From: Sediminicola sp037203765
GTDB taxonomy: Bacteria; Bacteroidota; Bacteroidia; Flavobacteriales; Flavobacteriaceae
DNA length: 64,000 nt
Reading direction: 5' to 3'
Assembly (NCBI RefSeq): GCF_037203765.1
Contig: NZ_JBBCAS010000009.1
Location: 57,572-121,571 of the forward strand
The notes below the pieces were generated by a model. That model worked only from the letters and a program-made list of their open reading frames with translations. It made no database searches and was not told the origin of the DNA. Shown in pieces: positions 24,205 through 33,563 of the stretch. Both the position numbers and the translations under genes were made by a program. Each line of letters starts with the position of its first letter. Within the stretch, counting starts at the first letter, position 1.

Positions 24205-26835
24205 TTATCCCAGATTTGCCAAGCTCTTTTCCAAGGTTTCTATCTTGGCCATGGCATCGGCTTCTTTTTGTTTTTCCAAGGCGATGACCTGTTCCGGGGC
24301 ATTGCTCACAAAACGCTCATTGGATAGTTTTTTCTGTACCGAAACCAAAAATCCCTTGGTATAATTCAATTCCTCATGTATCTTTTTTATTTCCGCCTCA
24401 ATATCAATGGCGCCGCTCATGGGAATAAAATATTCATTGGATTTCACCCTAAAGGTCAGAGCACCCTCCAATGGGCTTTCCACGTAGGATATTTTGGATA
24501 CATTGGTAAGCTTGCCAATGATCACATCCCAATCCACGGCAATTTTTCCTTCGTTCAACACAGATAATTCCAGGGAGTCCTTCATGGGAATATTCTTTTC
24601 TTTCCTAATGGTACGGATTCCGGCTATGACCTCTGCAGCAAAATCAAAACCCTCTATAAGGTCTTCGTTCACCGCTTGTTGTTCTGGCCATTTCGCCACC
24701 ACAAGTGCTTCCTGAGGGGAACGCTCCGCAATATGCTGCCATATCTCCTCGGTAAGGAAAGGCATAAAGGGATGTAATAATTTAAGGTTGTTCTCAAATA
24801 TGCCGATGACGGCATCAAAAGTGATCATGTCTATAGGCTGTTGGTAAGCTGGTTTGATTATCTCCAATAACCAAGAGCTGTAATCGTCCCAGACCAACTT
24901 ATAAATGGCCATTAGCGCATCCGAAATTCGATATTTGCTAAAATGGTCCTCTATCTCCACTAAGGTCTTGTTGAATTTTGCATGATACCACTCGATCCCC
25001 AATCTTGAAGATTCGGGTTGTGGCAAGTCTGCCACCTCCCAGCCTTTCACCAATCGGAAACCGTTCCAAATCTTATTGGCGAAATTTTTCCCTTGTTGGC
25101 ACAAGGCCTCATCAAACATAAGATCGTTACCTGCCGCTGAACTCAATAGCAGTCCAACACGGACACCATCGGCACCATAATCCTCTATCAACTGAAGGGC
25201 ATCGGGAGAATTCCCGAGGGATTTGGACATTTTTCGTCTTTGCTTGTCCCTAACCAAACCTGTGAGATACACATTCTCAAAAGGCTTTTCATCCCTGTAC
25301 TCATAACCTGCCACGATCATTCTGGCTACCCAGAAAAATAAAATATCCGGGCCGGTGACCAAATCATTGGTGGGATAATAATATTCAATTTCTTTATTCT
25401 CTGGCTCCAATATACCGTTGAACACGCTAATGGGCCACAACCATGACGAAAACCAGGTATCCAAGGCATCTTCATCCTGCCTTAAGTCCTTTTCGGTCAA
25501 ACTGGTATTTCCAGATTTGTTCTTGGCAAGGGTCAAGGCCTCTTCTTTGGATTCCGCCACTACAAAATCATCCTGACCGTCCCCAAAATAATAGGCTGGT
25601 ATTTGTTGCCCCCACCATAACTGTCTTGAGATATTCCAATCGCGGATATTTTCCATCCAGTGCCTATAGGTATTCTCAAACTTTTTTGGAAACAACTTTA
25701 TCTCTTCATCCTCCAAAACCGCTTTGATAGCAGGCTTTACCAGATCTTCCATCCTAAGGAACCATTGGTCGGACAAACGGGGCTCAATCACCGCTTTGGT
25801 CCTTTCTGAAGTCCCCACCTTATTGAGGTGCTGTTCTGTTTTTATCAAAAAACCCTTCTCTTCCAATTCTTTGGAAATCTCCTTTCTTACTACGAAACGG
25901 TCCTTGCCCTCGTAGTGAAGACCATAACTGTTCAGACTGGCATCATCGTTGAATATATCTATGGTTTCCAGGCCATGCTTCTCCCCAAGAGCCTTATCAT
26001 TAATATCATGGGCCGGGGTTACCTTGAGGCACCCTGTTCCAAACTCCACGTCCACGTAATCATCCTCAATGATGGGAATTACCCTATTGCAAATGGGCAC
26101 TATGGCCTTTTTTCCCTTGAGGTGGCCGTATCGTTCATCGTTGGGGTTGATACAGATGGCAGTATCTCCCAAAATGGTCTCCGGTCTTGTGGTCGCTATG
26201 GTCACCGTTTCACTGGATCCCTCTATCCCATATTCCAGGTAATACAGCAGACCCTGTTTTTCCTCATAGATCACTTCTTCATCGGAAAGGGTCGTTTTCG
26301 CTTCCGGATCCCAGTTTACCATTCGGTATCCTCTGTAGATCTGGCCTTTATTGAATAAATCGACAAATACCTTGATCACGGAAGCGGACATATTGTCATC
26401 CATGGTAAATTTGGTCCTATCCCAATCACAGGAACATCCCAATTTCTTCAATTGCTCCAATATAACACCTCCGTATTCATTGGTCCAATCCCAGGCATGG
26501 CCCAAAAATTCCTCTCGGGAAATATCGGCCTTATTGATGCCCCTTTCTTTTAATCTGGCAACCACCTTAGCTTCCGTGGCAATGGAAGCATGATCTGTGC
26601 CCGGAACCCAGCAGGCATTTTTGCCCATAAGTCGCGCCCTACGGATCAAAACATCCTGTATGGTATTGTTCAGCATATGCCCCATATGCAAGACCCCAGT
26701 AACGTTTGGTGGGGGTATTACTATGGTATAAGGCTCTCTTTCATCCGGCACGGAGTGGAAATATTTATGTTCCATCCAGTAGTCATACCAGCGGTTTTCG
26801 GCCTTTTGGGGCTCGTATTTTGATGGGATCTCCAT
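24205..26835 (-). CDS. valS: Valine--tRNA ligase
   Basis: An 876-residue class I aminoacyl-tRNA synthetase. The HIGH-type motif is HMGH at 50-53 in PPPNVTGVLHMGH, and KMSKS is at 535-539. The editing domain lies between them (TTRPETILGDTAICINP). The C-terminal 65 residues form the valS coiled coil (ELNYTKGFLVSVQKKL). Charges tRNA-Val and hydrolyses mis-acylated threonine. It is divergent from the DUF1573 gene, and the two promoters appear to overlap between 26945 and 27011. Confidence 0.97.
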   Translation of the reverse strand: MEIPSKYEPQKAENRWYDYWMEHKYFHSVPDEREPYTIVIPPPNVTGVLHMGHMLNNTIQDVLIRRARLMGKNACWVPGTDHASIATEAKVVARLKERGINKADISREEFLGHAWDWTNEYGGVILEQLKKLGCSCDWDRTKFTMDDNMSASVIKVFVDLFNKGQIYRGYRMVNWDPEAKTTLSDEEVIYEEKQGLLYYLEYGIEGSSETVTIATTRPETILGDTAICINPNDERYGHLKGKKAIVPICNRVIPIIEDDYVDVEFGTGCLKVTPAHDINDKALGEKHGLETIDIFNDDASLNSYGLHYEGKDRFVVRKEISKELEEKGFLIKTEQHLNKVGTSERTKAVIEPRLSDQWFLRMEDLVKPAIKAVLEDEEIKLFPKKFENTYRHWMENIRDWNISRQLWWGQQIPAYYFGDGQDDFVVAESKEEALTLAKNKSGNTSLTEKDLRQDEDALDTWFSSWLWPISVFNGILEPENKEIEYYYPTNDLVTGPDILFFWVARMIVAGYEYRDEKPFENVYLTGLVRDKQRRKMSKSLGNSPDALQLIEDYGADGVRVGLLLSSAAGNDLMFDEALCQQGKNFANKIWNGFRLVKGWEVADLPQPESSRLGIEWYHAKFNKTLVEIEDHFSKYRISDALMAIYKLVWDDYSSWLLEIIKPAYQQPIDMITFDAVIGIFENNLKLLHPFMPFLTEEIWQHIAERSPQEALVVAKWPEQQAVNEDLIEGFDFAAEVIAGIRTIRKEKNIPMKDSLELSVLNEGKIAVDWDVIIGKLTNVSKISYVESPLEGALTFRVKSNEYFIPMSGAIDIEAEIKKIHEELNYTKGFLVSVQKKLSNERFVSNAPEQVIALEKQKEADAMAKIETLEKSLANLG

Positions 26836-26944
26836 TATTTGGTATAGTTTTTGTCTTTCCTTTACAGGTATTGTTCAATTTATGTCAACAAGCGATGTCA
26901 ACCTTAATAAATCCATTGCTCTTTTATAAGTTGGAAATACGAAA

Positions 26945-26974
26945 CAAAAATAAGTAACGTTATTACATAACAAA
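26945..26974 (-). promoter_or_regulatory. Candidate valS promoter
   Basis: On the minus strand, TATTTTTG (plus 26945-26952) fits TAnnTTTG, and TTTG (plus 26971-26974) lies 18 bases upstream of it. The transcript would have a leader of about 100 bases before the valS ATG. Confidence 0.45.
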
Positions 26975-26979
26975 AGAAT

Positions 26980-27011
26980 TTTGGAGGTTGATGTGAAAAC
27001 ATTTACATTTG
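26980..27011 (+). promoter_or_regulatory. Promoter of the DUF1573 gene
   Basis: TTTG at 26980-26983 and TACATTTG at 27004-27011 with a 20-base spacer form a full Bacteroidota -33/-7 promoter. The predicted start of transcription near 27018 rules out translation from 26981 and supports the ATG at 27032. Confidence 0.7.
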
Positions 27012-27031
27012 AAATTTACCCAAAACGAAAA

Positions 27032-27409
27032 ATGATGAAAAAAATAGTACTATTATTATTTATTGGACTATTAGGAATTAGCCTAAATGCGCAGGACAAA
27101 ACTGCAAAAATCAAGTTTACTACGGATACCGTAGATTATGGAATGGTTGAAAAAGGAAGCGATGGTGTTCGTGTTTTTGAATTCACCAATACTGGAAATG
27201 CTCCTTTGATCATCAGCAAGGTAAGTTCTAGTTGTGGCTGTACCATCCCTAAAAAACCGGAGGCTCCGATCATGCCGGGGGAGAAAGGTGAAATCCAAGT
27301 TAAATATGACACCAATAGGGTTGGCCCCATAAGAAAGGCCATTACCGTTATTTCCAACGCGGATGAGCCCACAATTATTTTAAAGATCAAAGGTGAGGTT
27401 AAAGCCTAA
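27032..27409 (+). CDS. Secreted DUF1573-domain protein
   Basis: A 125-residue protein with a signal peptide (MMKKIVLLLFIGLLGISLNAQ, likely cut after LNAQ). The mature part is one DUF1573 immunoglobulin-like domain: DTVDYGMVEKGSDG, FEFTNTGNAPLIISKVSSSCG, the cysteine pair SSCGC and a final ITVISNADEPTIILKIKG. DUF1573 proteins are widespread in Bacteroidota envelopes but have no established function. Two adjacent ATGs (27032, 27035) are both possible; the longer frame from 26981 lies upstream of the predicted transcription start. It ends at a strong hairpin terminator. Confidence 0.88.
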   Translation: MMKKIVLLLFIGLLGISLNAQDKTAKIKFTTDTVDYGMVEKGSDGVRVFEFTNTGNAPLIISKVSSSCGCTIPKKPEAPIMPGEKGEIQVKYDTNRVGPIRKAITVISNADEPTIILKIKGEVKA

Positions 27410-27432
27410 CACTTTTTTTATAAAAGTATGAA

Positions 27433-27457
27433 AGCCCGCAATTGCGGGCTTTTTTTA
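27433..27457 (+). terminator. Terminator after the DUF1573 gene
   Basis: Perfect stem AGCCCGC / GCGGGCT with AATT in the loop, followed by seven T residues. It lies between convergent genes and may also act, less strongly, on the minus strand, where the T-run is short. Confidence 0.88.
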
Positions 27458-28807
27458 TTTAAATACTTTTTTCAGTACAAAGGAAAACAACAAATCCTGA
27501 TTGTAACGCTCAATAACCAGCTTTACCCTTTTCCCTTCTCGTTCATTGAGCATTTGAAACACTTCTTGCAACTTATATTCATGTACGCTTTTCCCGTTTA
27601 CCATGAGAAGCAGGTCACCTTCTTGGAGTCCGGCCTCATGTGCAGGACTGCCCGCACGTATGGAGGAGACAACAATTTCGGGAACCAGACTTAATCTTGT
27701 TCTGCCCTCCATGAGCAATTGGACATTGCCAAAGGACTTTTCGTCACTTTTCACAATACCCCTAGCATCCGTCAGTCTTTCCGCTATATATCGCATTCCG
27801 TTATGCATTAGTTCTATTCCACTAAGATTATAATGAAAGGGTTCCTTAAAATTGCCATTCCTTTTTATGACAACTTCATTTTTGGAATAGTTGAACACCA
27901 AGTTGAATCTTTTGAGGATTTCTCCCCCAATACTTCCGTTTCTGTCCCCAAGATCCTTAAGGGCACTGAATGATTCCATATCAGGGAATGCCGCCTTCGG
28001 TCCCTGCAAGGAGCTACTTCCCAATCTAAAACCTTCGACCCTGGTCCTTTTCCCAAAGATATTACCGCTGAGTCCTTTTCCCAAATAATCGTCATAGTGT
28101 TTTTCGGGTATATCCAACCCTTTCTCACCATTCTCAAAGAGCCAAATGGCATCGGAGCTACCGGTATCGACCAATAGCCTGACCGGAATTTCTTCCTCAT
28201 TTCCCAAAAAAACATTTCCGTCCACATATGCCTTTTTATTCTCGATGATCAAGGGGAGTTTTTCATGGTTTTTACCATACTTAGGTTTGTAGGTCAGTGG
28301 ATCGTGAAATTTTATCACTTTGGCACTGTAATTTATTTCCACCACAAAATCCTTGAACAGATCATACCCGATGATGCCATGAACTGGTATACCAAGACTG
28401 GGAGAAAAGTTAATATCCTTATCAAGGACCACATAAAGTTTTTGATTTCTATTTGAAATGGAATTGATCTCAAAGGTGTTACCTTCAGAACTGAGGCCTT
28501 TCATAGGAGTGCCCTCTCCCAACCCTTTTATGGCAATTTCGGTAACATTGTTGATCTGAATCGAATCTTGATCTGAAAGGTTGAACAATATCGGAGTTCC
28601 CACTCCGGAATCAAGAAGAAATGAAAGCTTGGCCCCATTTACCTCTACAGGAATGATGATCAGGTTGTTGATGAGCTCAAATTTTACCTTTTGGAATTTC
28701 TCTCCTTGTTCCAATTTAAATCCTTGAGCGAAGGAAAAAAATGGAAGGCAAAAAATTATTAAAGCGATATTTTTAACAAATCGTACCAATATGCAACATT
28801 TCATCAT
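27455..28807 (-). CDS. Retropepsin-like aspartic protease with PDZ domain
   Basis: About 450 residues. Two aspartic protease half-sites are seen (numbered from an upstream ATG at 28831): LLDSGVGTP with Asp74 and LLVDTGSSDAIW with Asp222. This is a two-lobed pepsin-like arrangement in one chain. A C-terminal PDZ domain (about 365-450) carries SIRAGSPAHEAGLQEGDLLL. A signal peptide (hydrophobic residues then FSFAQG) indicates export. The start at 28807 (ATGATG) fits the signal peptide better than the one at 28831. Probably a periplasmic protease; bacterial substrates are unknown. The stop overlaps the T-tract of the convergent DUF1573 terminator. Confidence 0.85.
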   Translation of the reverse strand: MMKCCILVRFVKNIALIIFCLPFFSFAQGFKLEQGEKFQKVKFELINNLIIIPVEVNGAKLSFLLDSGVGTPILFNLSDQDSIQINNVTEIAIKGLGEGTPMKGLSSEGNTFEINSISNRNQKLYVVLDKDINFSPSLGIPVHGIIGYDLFKDFVVEINYSAKVIKFHDPLTYKPKYGKNHEKLPLIIENKKAYVDGNVFLGNEEEIPVRLLVDTGSSDAIWLFENGEKGLDIPEKHYDDYLGKGLSGNIFGKRTRVEGFRLGSSSLQGPKAAFPDMESFSALKDLGDRNGSIGGEILKRFNLVFNYSKNEVVIKRNGNFKEPFHYNLSGIELMHNGMRYIAERLTDARGIVKSDEKSFGNVQLLMEGRTRLSLVPEIVVSSIRAGSPAHEAGLQEGDLLLMVNGKSVHEYKLQEVFQMLNEREGKRVKLVIERYNQDLLFSFVLKKVFK

Positions 28808-28940
28808 CGTAAACCTCCTTAAATTAAGCAATTAACCAAATCCCTCATAGTATATTAACATTTAATACATGACATAAATTAAACTTAATGCTATTGCTTG
28901 GTATGGTTTGATTTCTCATTTTTGTTGAAAATTTGAATTC

Positions 28941-30131
28941 ATGCCGAATATTTCTCAAAAAGGGCTCTCCATGCCCGAATCCCCTATTAGAAAATTAGTA
29001 CCCTATGCCGAAGACGCCAAAAAGAGAGGTACTAAGGTCATTCACTTGAATATAGGGCAACCGGATATAAAAACTCCAAAAGTAGCCTTGGACGCAGTGA
29101 AGAACAATACCTTGGAGGTATTGGAATACAGTAGAACCGAAGGGTCTGAGATCTATCGCGAAAAATTGGCCGGCTATTATGCCAAAAACGACATTCATGT
29201 TACGGCACCAGAAATAATCATAACTACCGGCGGGTCCGAGGCCTTGGCCTTTGCCATGGGAAGTATCATGGACAATGATGATGAAATCATTATCCCAGAA
29301 CCGTTTTATGCCAATTACAATGGCTTTGCCACAGCGGCAGGCGTTACCGTGATACCGGTGGTTTCTAAAATTGAAAATAATTTTGCTTTACCGCCTATAG
29401 CGGAATTTGAAAAATTGATTACCCCAAAAACCAAGGCTATTTTGATCTGTAATCCAGGGAACCCTACAGGCTACCTTTACAGTAAGGATGAGATTGAAAA
29501 GCTGGCGGACATCGTAAAAAAGCACGACCTGTTCCTTGTGGCCGATGAAGTATATAGGGAATTTACCTATGAGGGCAAGGAACACTATTCCGTTTTGCAG
29601 GTAGCAGGATTGGAAGAGCATGCCATTGTGGTGGACTCGGTTTCCAAAAGATATAGTATGTGTGGGGCACGGATTGGATGCTTGGTTTCCAAGAACAAAA
29701 ATGTGATCAAAACGGCACTGAAGTTTGCACAGGCAAGGTTATCCCCGCCCACCTATGCACAAATTGCCTCGGAAGCGGCATTGGAGACGCCACAAAGCTA
29801 CTTTGATGATGTTAAGGTAGAATATGTGGCCCGCAGAAACCTCTTGATCTCCGAATTGGAAAAAATAAAAGGATTAAAAGTTGCCAAGCCCCAAGGGGCA
29901 TTTTACTGCATCGCAGAACTACCCATTGCAGATGCCGACCATTTTGCACAATGGTTATTGGAATCTTTTGAACTTCATGGTGAGACGGTAATGGTGGCTC
30001 CTGCAGCAGGATTTTACGCTACAGAAGGCTTGGGCAAGAACCAAATCAGGATTGCCTATGTTTTGGACAAGGAAAACATTACCAGGGCCGTTCAAATATT
30101 AAAGGCAGCTTTAGAAGCCTACCAAGGATAA
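28941..30131 (+). CDS. Class I PLP-dependent aminotransferase
   Basis: A 396-residue fold-type I aminotransferase. The PLP lysine is Lys236 in DSVSKRYSMCGARIG, with NPGNPTGYLYS and ADEVYREFTYEG upstream. It resembles the aspartate aminotransferase Ib group, so aspartate or aromatic amino-acid transamination is likely; the precise substrate cannot be set. Its last codon overlaps the first base of murB by 1 base (TAATG), so the two are coupled. The link between an aminotransferase and murB is not explained by a known pathway. Confidence 0.88.
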   Translation: MPNISQKGLSMPESPIRKLVPYAEDAKKRGTKVIHLNIGQPDIKTPKVALDAVKNNTLEVLEYSRTEGSEIYREKLAGYYAKNDIHVTAPEIIITTGGSEALAFAMGSIMDNDDEIIIPEPFYANYNGFATAAGVTVIPVVSKIENNFALPPIAEFEKLITPKTKAILICNPGNPTGYLYSKDEIEKLADIVKKHDLFLVADEVYREFTYEGKEHYSVLQVAGLEEHAIVVDSVSKRYSMCGARIGCLVSKNKNVIKTALKFAQARLSPPTYAQIASEAALETPQSYFDDVKVEYVARRNLLISELEKIKGLKVAKPQGAFYCIAELPIADADHFAQWLLESFELHGETVMVAPAAGFYATEGLGKNQIRIAYVLDKENITRAVQILKAALEAYQG

Positions 30132-31147
30132 TGACCGTACAAGAGAACATATCCTTAAAACCATACAACACCTTTGGTATTGATGCCAAAGCGCGTTTCT
30201 TTTGTGAGATCACCTCCTTGGAAGAATTGCGCAATGCCCTTAAACTAAAGGATCATCAGGAAAAATTCATCCTCAGTGGCGGCAGCAATATGCTGATCAC
30301 CAAAGACATTGACGCCCTGGTACTTTATATCCATATCAAGGGCATACATGTAAATTCGGAAAATGAAAACCATGTGACTGTAGAGGTCATGGCCGGGGAG
30401 AACTGGCACGATATGGTACTCTGGACCTTGGATCAAAATTACGGGGGTCTTGAAAATTTATCCCTGATTCCGGGATATACGGGCACTGCCCCTATTCAGA
30501 ACATTGGTGCCTATGGCGTGGAGCTGAAAGATTGCTTTGTGAGCTGTGAGGCCATGGATATGGAAACTCTGGAACTGAAGACTTTTTCCAAAGAGGCGTG
30601 CCAGTTTGGATATAGGGACTCCTATTTTAAAAATGAGGGCAAGGGCAGGTACATTATTACCTCCGTAAAATTTCAATTGACCAAGAAAGACCATAAGCTC
30701 AATACCTCATACGGGGCCATTGAGACAGAAATGGAACAACAACAGGTCACAAACCCCACCATAAAGGATGTTTCCGATGCCGTAGTGGCCATACGCAAAA
30801 GTAAGCTTCCCGATCCCAAGGAATTGGGAAACAGCGGTAGTTTTTTTAAAAACCCCGTATTGACCAAAAATGAGTTTGAACTATTTATCAAACACAATCC
30901 AGAAGCCCATTACTTCAAGGTCTCCGAGGAGGAATATAAGGTGCCCGCAGGTTGGCTGATAGAACAATGTGGCTTTAAGGGAAAAAGATTTGGGGATGCA
31001 GGTGTCCATAAAAACCAAGCCTTGGTTCTGGTCAATTATGGGAATGCCAGTGGAAAAGAAATTATTGAATTGGCCCATACCATACAAAAGAAGGTCTGGG
31101 ACAACTTCGGTATAGAAATAGTACCAGAGGTTAATATCATAAAATAA
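30131..31147 (+). CDS. murB: UDP-N-acetylenolpyruvoylglucosamine reductase
   Basis: A 338-residue flavoenzyme of the type I MurB class. The FAD-binding segments ILSGGSNMLIT, IPGYTGTAPIQNIGAYGVE and the catalytic NSGSFFKNPV (proton-donor serine) are all present, with AGWLIEQCGFKGKRFGDAGV in the C-terminal domain. It reduces enolpyruvyl-UDP-GlcNAc to UDP-MurNAc with NADPH, an essential cell wall step. Starts within the stop of the aminotransferase gene. A GC-rich hairpin follows the stop. Confidence 0.95.
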   Translation: MTVQENISLKPYNTFGIDAKARFFCEITSLEELRNALKLKDHQEKFILSGGSNMLITKDIDALVLYIHIKGIHVNSENENHVTVEVMAGENWHDMVLWTLDQNYGGLENLSLIPGYTGTAPIQNIGAYGVELKDCFVSCEAMDMETLELKTFSKEACQFGYRDSYFKNEGKGRYIITSVKFQLTKKDHKLNTSYGAIETEMEQQQVTNPTIKDVSDAVVAIRKSKLPDPKELGNSGSFFKNPVLTKNEFELFIKHNPEAHYFKVSEEEYKVPAGWLIEQCGFKGKRFGDAGVHKNQALVLVNYGNASGKEIIELAHTIQKKVWDNFGIEIVPEVNIIK

Positions 31148-31172
31148 CCCCCGAAGAAAAATCAACGGGGGT
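31147..31172 (+). terminator. Hairpin at the end of murB
   Basis: ACCCCCG / CGGGGGT stem with a 12-base loop begins at the murB stop. No T-tract follows on the plus strand, so it may stabilise the 3' end rather than terminate by itself. Confidence 0.5.
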
Positions 31173-31202
31173 CAAACCAAACCAAACTAACCAAACATAA
31201 AT

Positions 31203-31221
31203 GTGCAATTACCAGTTGCAC
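31203..31221. repeat. Small inverted repeat upstream of the sigma factor
   Basis: GTGCAA / TTGCAC with a 7-base spacer, in the 210-base gap between murB and the sigma gene. Could be a protein-binding dyad or a leader hairpin; nothing else is recognised in this gap apart from a C/A-rich tract at 31173-31200. Confidence 0.35.
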
Positions 31222-31357
31222 ACTTAACTTATTAAAAACGGGTAATAAAATTATGTTTAACCATCAATTTTATACCTTAGCGTTCAGATGTATTTACGGT
31301 ACTTAAGTATCCTTGGATTTTTTGATAGCGTTAAAATTCTCTAAACGCAAAATATGT

Positions 31358-31924
31358 ATGAGCGTACTTCTTGAAAAACATATTGTTGAATTACTGCAGG
31401 AGCGGAATGAAAAAGCCATCTCTCTCCTATACGAACACTATGGTGATACGTTGTTCGGGGTTGCGTACAAGGTGGTCAAGGACCATGACCTAGCCCAAGA
31501 TATTGTTCAAGAAAGTTTTGTCAAGATTTGGAAAAAATCGGACTCCTATGATTCCTCCAAGGCCAAGCTTTTTACCTGGTTGTTTCGCATCACCAGAAAT
31601 ACTGCCATCGACAAATTAAGGAGTGTAAATACAAAAACTGATAAGGAAATCCAAATAGATGTTTCCGACGTATATAGAATAGGCGTAGATAGCACTAGGC
31701 CAGAGTTAATGGACGTTCAAGAGAATTTGGACAAATTGGAACCTAAGTATCAGATTGTTTTGGATGCCCTTTTTTTCCAGGGCATGACACAACAAGAAGC
31801 CAGCGAAGAACTGGATATACCTTTGGGAACCATAAAATCCAGACTAAAGATTGGGCTTCGGGAATTAAAGAAAATTTACGGCTCTTCGATGGTGCTATGG
31901 CCTCTAATAAGTATGTTGTCATGA
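31358..31924 (+). CDS. ECF RNA polymerase sigma factor
   Basis: A 188-residue ECF sigma factor. Region 2 shows DLAQDIVQESFVKIWKK and LFTWLFRITRNTAIDKLR; region 4 shows GMTQQEASEELDIPLGTIKS followed by RLKIGLRELK. The frame is open from 31313, but the ATG at 31358 gives the usual ECF N-terminus. Its stop overlaps the start of the anti-sigma gene in ATGA, so the pair is translationally coupled. The regulon is unknown. Confidence 0.92.
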   Translation: MSVLLEKHIVELLQERNEKAISLLYEHYGDTLFGVAYKVVKDHDLAQDIVQESFVKIWKKSDSYDSSKAKLFTWLFRITRNTAIDKLRSVNTKTDKEIQIDVSDVYRIGVDSTRPELMDVQENLDKLEPKYQIVLDALFFQGMTQQEASEELDIPLGTIKSRLKIGLRELKKIYGSSMVLWPLISMLS

Positions 31925-32679
31925 AAGAAAAAATTAAATTATTCCTAGATTCCGATTTGTTGGAAAAGTACCTATTGGGGGCCACTAAGAAGGAAGAAAC
32001 TTTACAGGTTGAAAGATACATAGCCATGTATCCAGAGGTTAGGGCCATGTACCTTGAACTACAGGACAACCTTGAGGCTTATGCTAAATTGCATGCGATA
32101 AAATCTCCGGACGGACTAAAAGAAAAGATTTTGGGTACCATTAAGGCCCAAAATTCCATTCGCAAAAGATTTACAAGATATGCGATCGCCGCCAGTGTGG
32201 CCGTTTTCATATTTGCAGGTTCTTCCTATTTCTTTTGGGACCAGAATAAAAGTCTGATGGAAGAAAACACTATTGTTTCCAATAAAATAAAAACGTTGGA
32301 GGCTGACATGAGGGAACAATTGGAAGATGTTAGGAACCAATTTATTGTCCTGAACAATCCTTTGACCAAAAAATATACCGTTAAAGGCAATAAAAATGCC
32401 AAGGACTTAAAAGCTATCGCTTATATCAACCCCGTAAAAAAACTATCTTATATCAACGTAAGGAATTTACCCCAACTACCTGAGGACAAATGTTTCCAAA
32501 TGTGGGCAGAGGTGAATGGCGAAATGGTAAACCTTGGGATTATCAAAGAAATAACAGACAAAGATAAAATGTTGGCCCTGCCATATGCCGATAATGCCAT
32601 TGGATATATCACCATTGAACAAAAAGGAGGCAACATGGCTCCTACCGTGGAAAATATAGTGGCCAATATCACCTATTAA
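31921..32679 (+). CDS. RskA-like anti-sigma factor
   Basis: A 252-residue membrane anti-sigma factor when started at the ATG in the ATGA overlap with the sigma gene (31921); an upstream in-frame ATG at 31897 also exists. The cytoplasmic part (1-80) contains LEKYLLGATKKEE, the usual N-terminal anti-sigma helix pattern. A transmembrane helix spans about 84-101. The periplasmic C-terminal RskA-type domain ends with CFQMWAEVNGEMVNLG and GYITIEQKGG. It would hold the adjacent sigma factor at the membrane until regulated proteolysis releases it. Confidence 0.88.
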   Translation: MKEKIKLFLDSDLLEKYLLGATKKEETLQVERYIAMYPEVRAMYLELQDNLEAYAKLHAIKSPDGLKEKILGTIKAQNSIRKRFTRYAIAASVAVFIFAGSSYFFWDQNKSLMEENTIVSNKIKTLEADMREQLEDVRNQFIVLNNPLTKKYTVKGNKNAKDLKAIAYINPVKKLSYINVRNLPQLPEDKCFQMWAEVNGEMVNLGIIKEITDKDKMLALPYADNAIGYITIEQKGGNMAPTVENIVANITY

Positions 32680-32733
32680 AAAGTTCAAATCTTAAAGTAG
32701 TTCTAATTCCCCTTTAAAAGGTCATTAATTTTA

Positions 32734-32741
32734 TATCTTTG
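32734..32741 (+). promoter_or_regulatory. -7 box before the small Cys-rich membrane protein
   Basis: TATCTTTG fits TAnnTTTG, 14 bases before the ATG at 32756. No clear -33 element. Confidence 0.55.
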
Positions 32742-32755
32742 ACCAAAATTTAGAT

Positions 32756-32965
32756 ATGAAACTATTACTATTGACTATTGGTCTATTAGCTATAGGATTT
32801 GCTGGAATAGCCATAAAAATCTGGTCTAAGAAAGATGGGAAATTTGCAGGCACCTGTGCCAGCCAAAGTCCGTTTTTAAATCAGGATGGAGAAGCCTGTG
32901 GCTTCTGTGGCAAACTTCCCAGCGAGCAAGATTGCAAAAAGGATTCAGGTACGGAACTTCAATAG
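32756..32965 (+). CDS. Small membrane protein with C-terminal cysteine motif
   Basis: A 69-residue protein: N-terminal helix (about 1-22) followed by a soluble tail with five cysteines (GTCASQSPF, GEACGFCGKLPSEQDC), a cysteine set that may bind metal or form disulphides. Similar short proteins with a CGFCG knuckle are found in flavobacteria as 'membrane or secreted protein'. The gene lies between the sigma/anti-sigma pair and a second ECF gene, and has its own promoter-like box. The function is unknown. Confidence 0.78.
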   Translation: MKLLLLTIGLLAIGFAGIAIKIWSKKDGKFAGTCASQSPFLNQDGEACGFCGKLPSEQDCKKDSGTELQ

Positions 32966-32996
32966 AGTGCCTTCTGCTTCTTATTAAGAACTCTAT

Positions 32997-33563
32997 TTGG
33001 ACAAAACTAAGGACACGTTAAACACTACCATTGAGAAGGCTAAACTGGGAAATCAGATAGCCTTTAGCACCTTGCTGGATACTTTTTGGAACGATGTCTA
33101 TGGCTTTCAACTCATCAGGACCAGAAATGAGAACGACGCCGAGGACATCACCATACAGACGTTTTCAAAGGCATTTGACAAAATCGACACCTACGATGAC
33201 AACTATGAGTTCAAAACTTGGTTGATCACGATTTCAAAAAACCTACATGTTGACCTTATCCGCAAGCGCAAGCGGAATATCTTTGAGAATTCCGGTGACA
33301 GCAGCAGTGACGCCATCAAAAGGGTATTGGACGATGCCCCTTCGCCAGAGGATCAATTGATCCGGGAACAAGATTTGGCTACCCTACTCTACTACATCAA
33401 AAAATTGAAGCCCCATTACCAAAAGGTCATCAACCTGAGGTATTTCAATGAGATGAGCTATGCCGATATTGCCCTAGAACTCAATGAACCCCTCAATAAT
33501 GTGAAGGTGAAATTGCTGCGTGCAAAAAAACTTCTGGCAGAGGTCATCCAAAATAAAAAATAA
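32997..33563 (+). CDS. ECF RNA polymerase sigma factor with TTG start
   Basis: A 188-residue ECF sigma factor. Region 2: NENDAEDITIQTFSKAFDKI and FKTWLITISKNLHVDLIRKR; region 4: EMSYADIALELNEPLNNVKV followed by KLLRAKKLL. The start is TTG at 32997: an in-frame TAA lies at 32985-32987 and no ATG occurs before region 2. No anti-sigma gene follows, so it may be controlled by transcription or by the weak start codon. The next gene is lipA, which has its own promoter. Confidence 0.88.
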   Translation: MDKTKDTLNTTIEKAKLGNQIAFSTLLDTFWNDVYGFQLIRTRNENDAEDITIQTFSKAFDKIDTYDDNYEFKTWLITISKNLHVDLIRKRKRNIFENSGDSSSDAIKRVLDDAPSPEDQLIREQDLATLLYYIKKLKPHYQKVINLRYFNEMSYADIALELNEPLNNVKVKLLRAKKLLAEVIQNKK

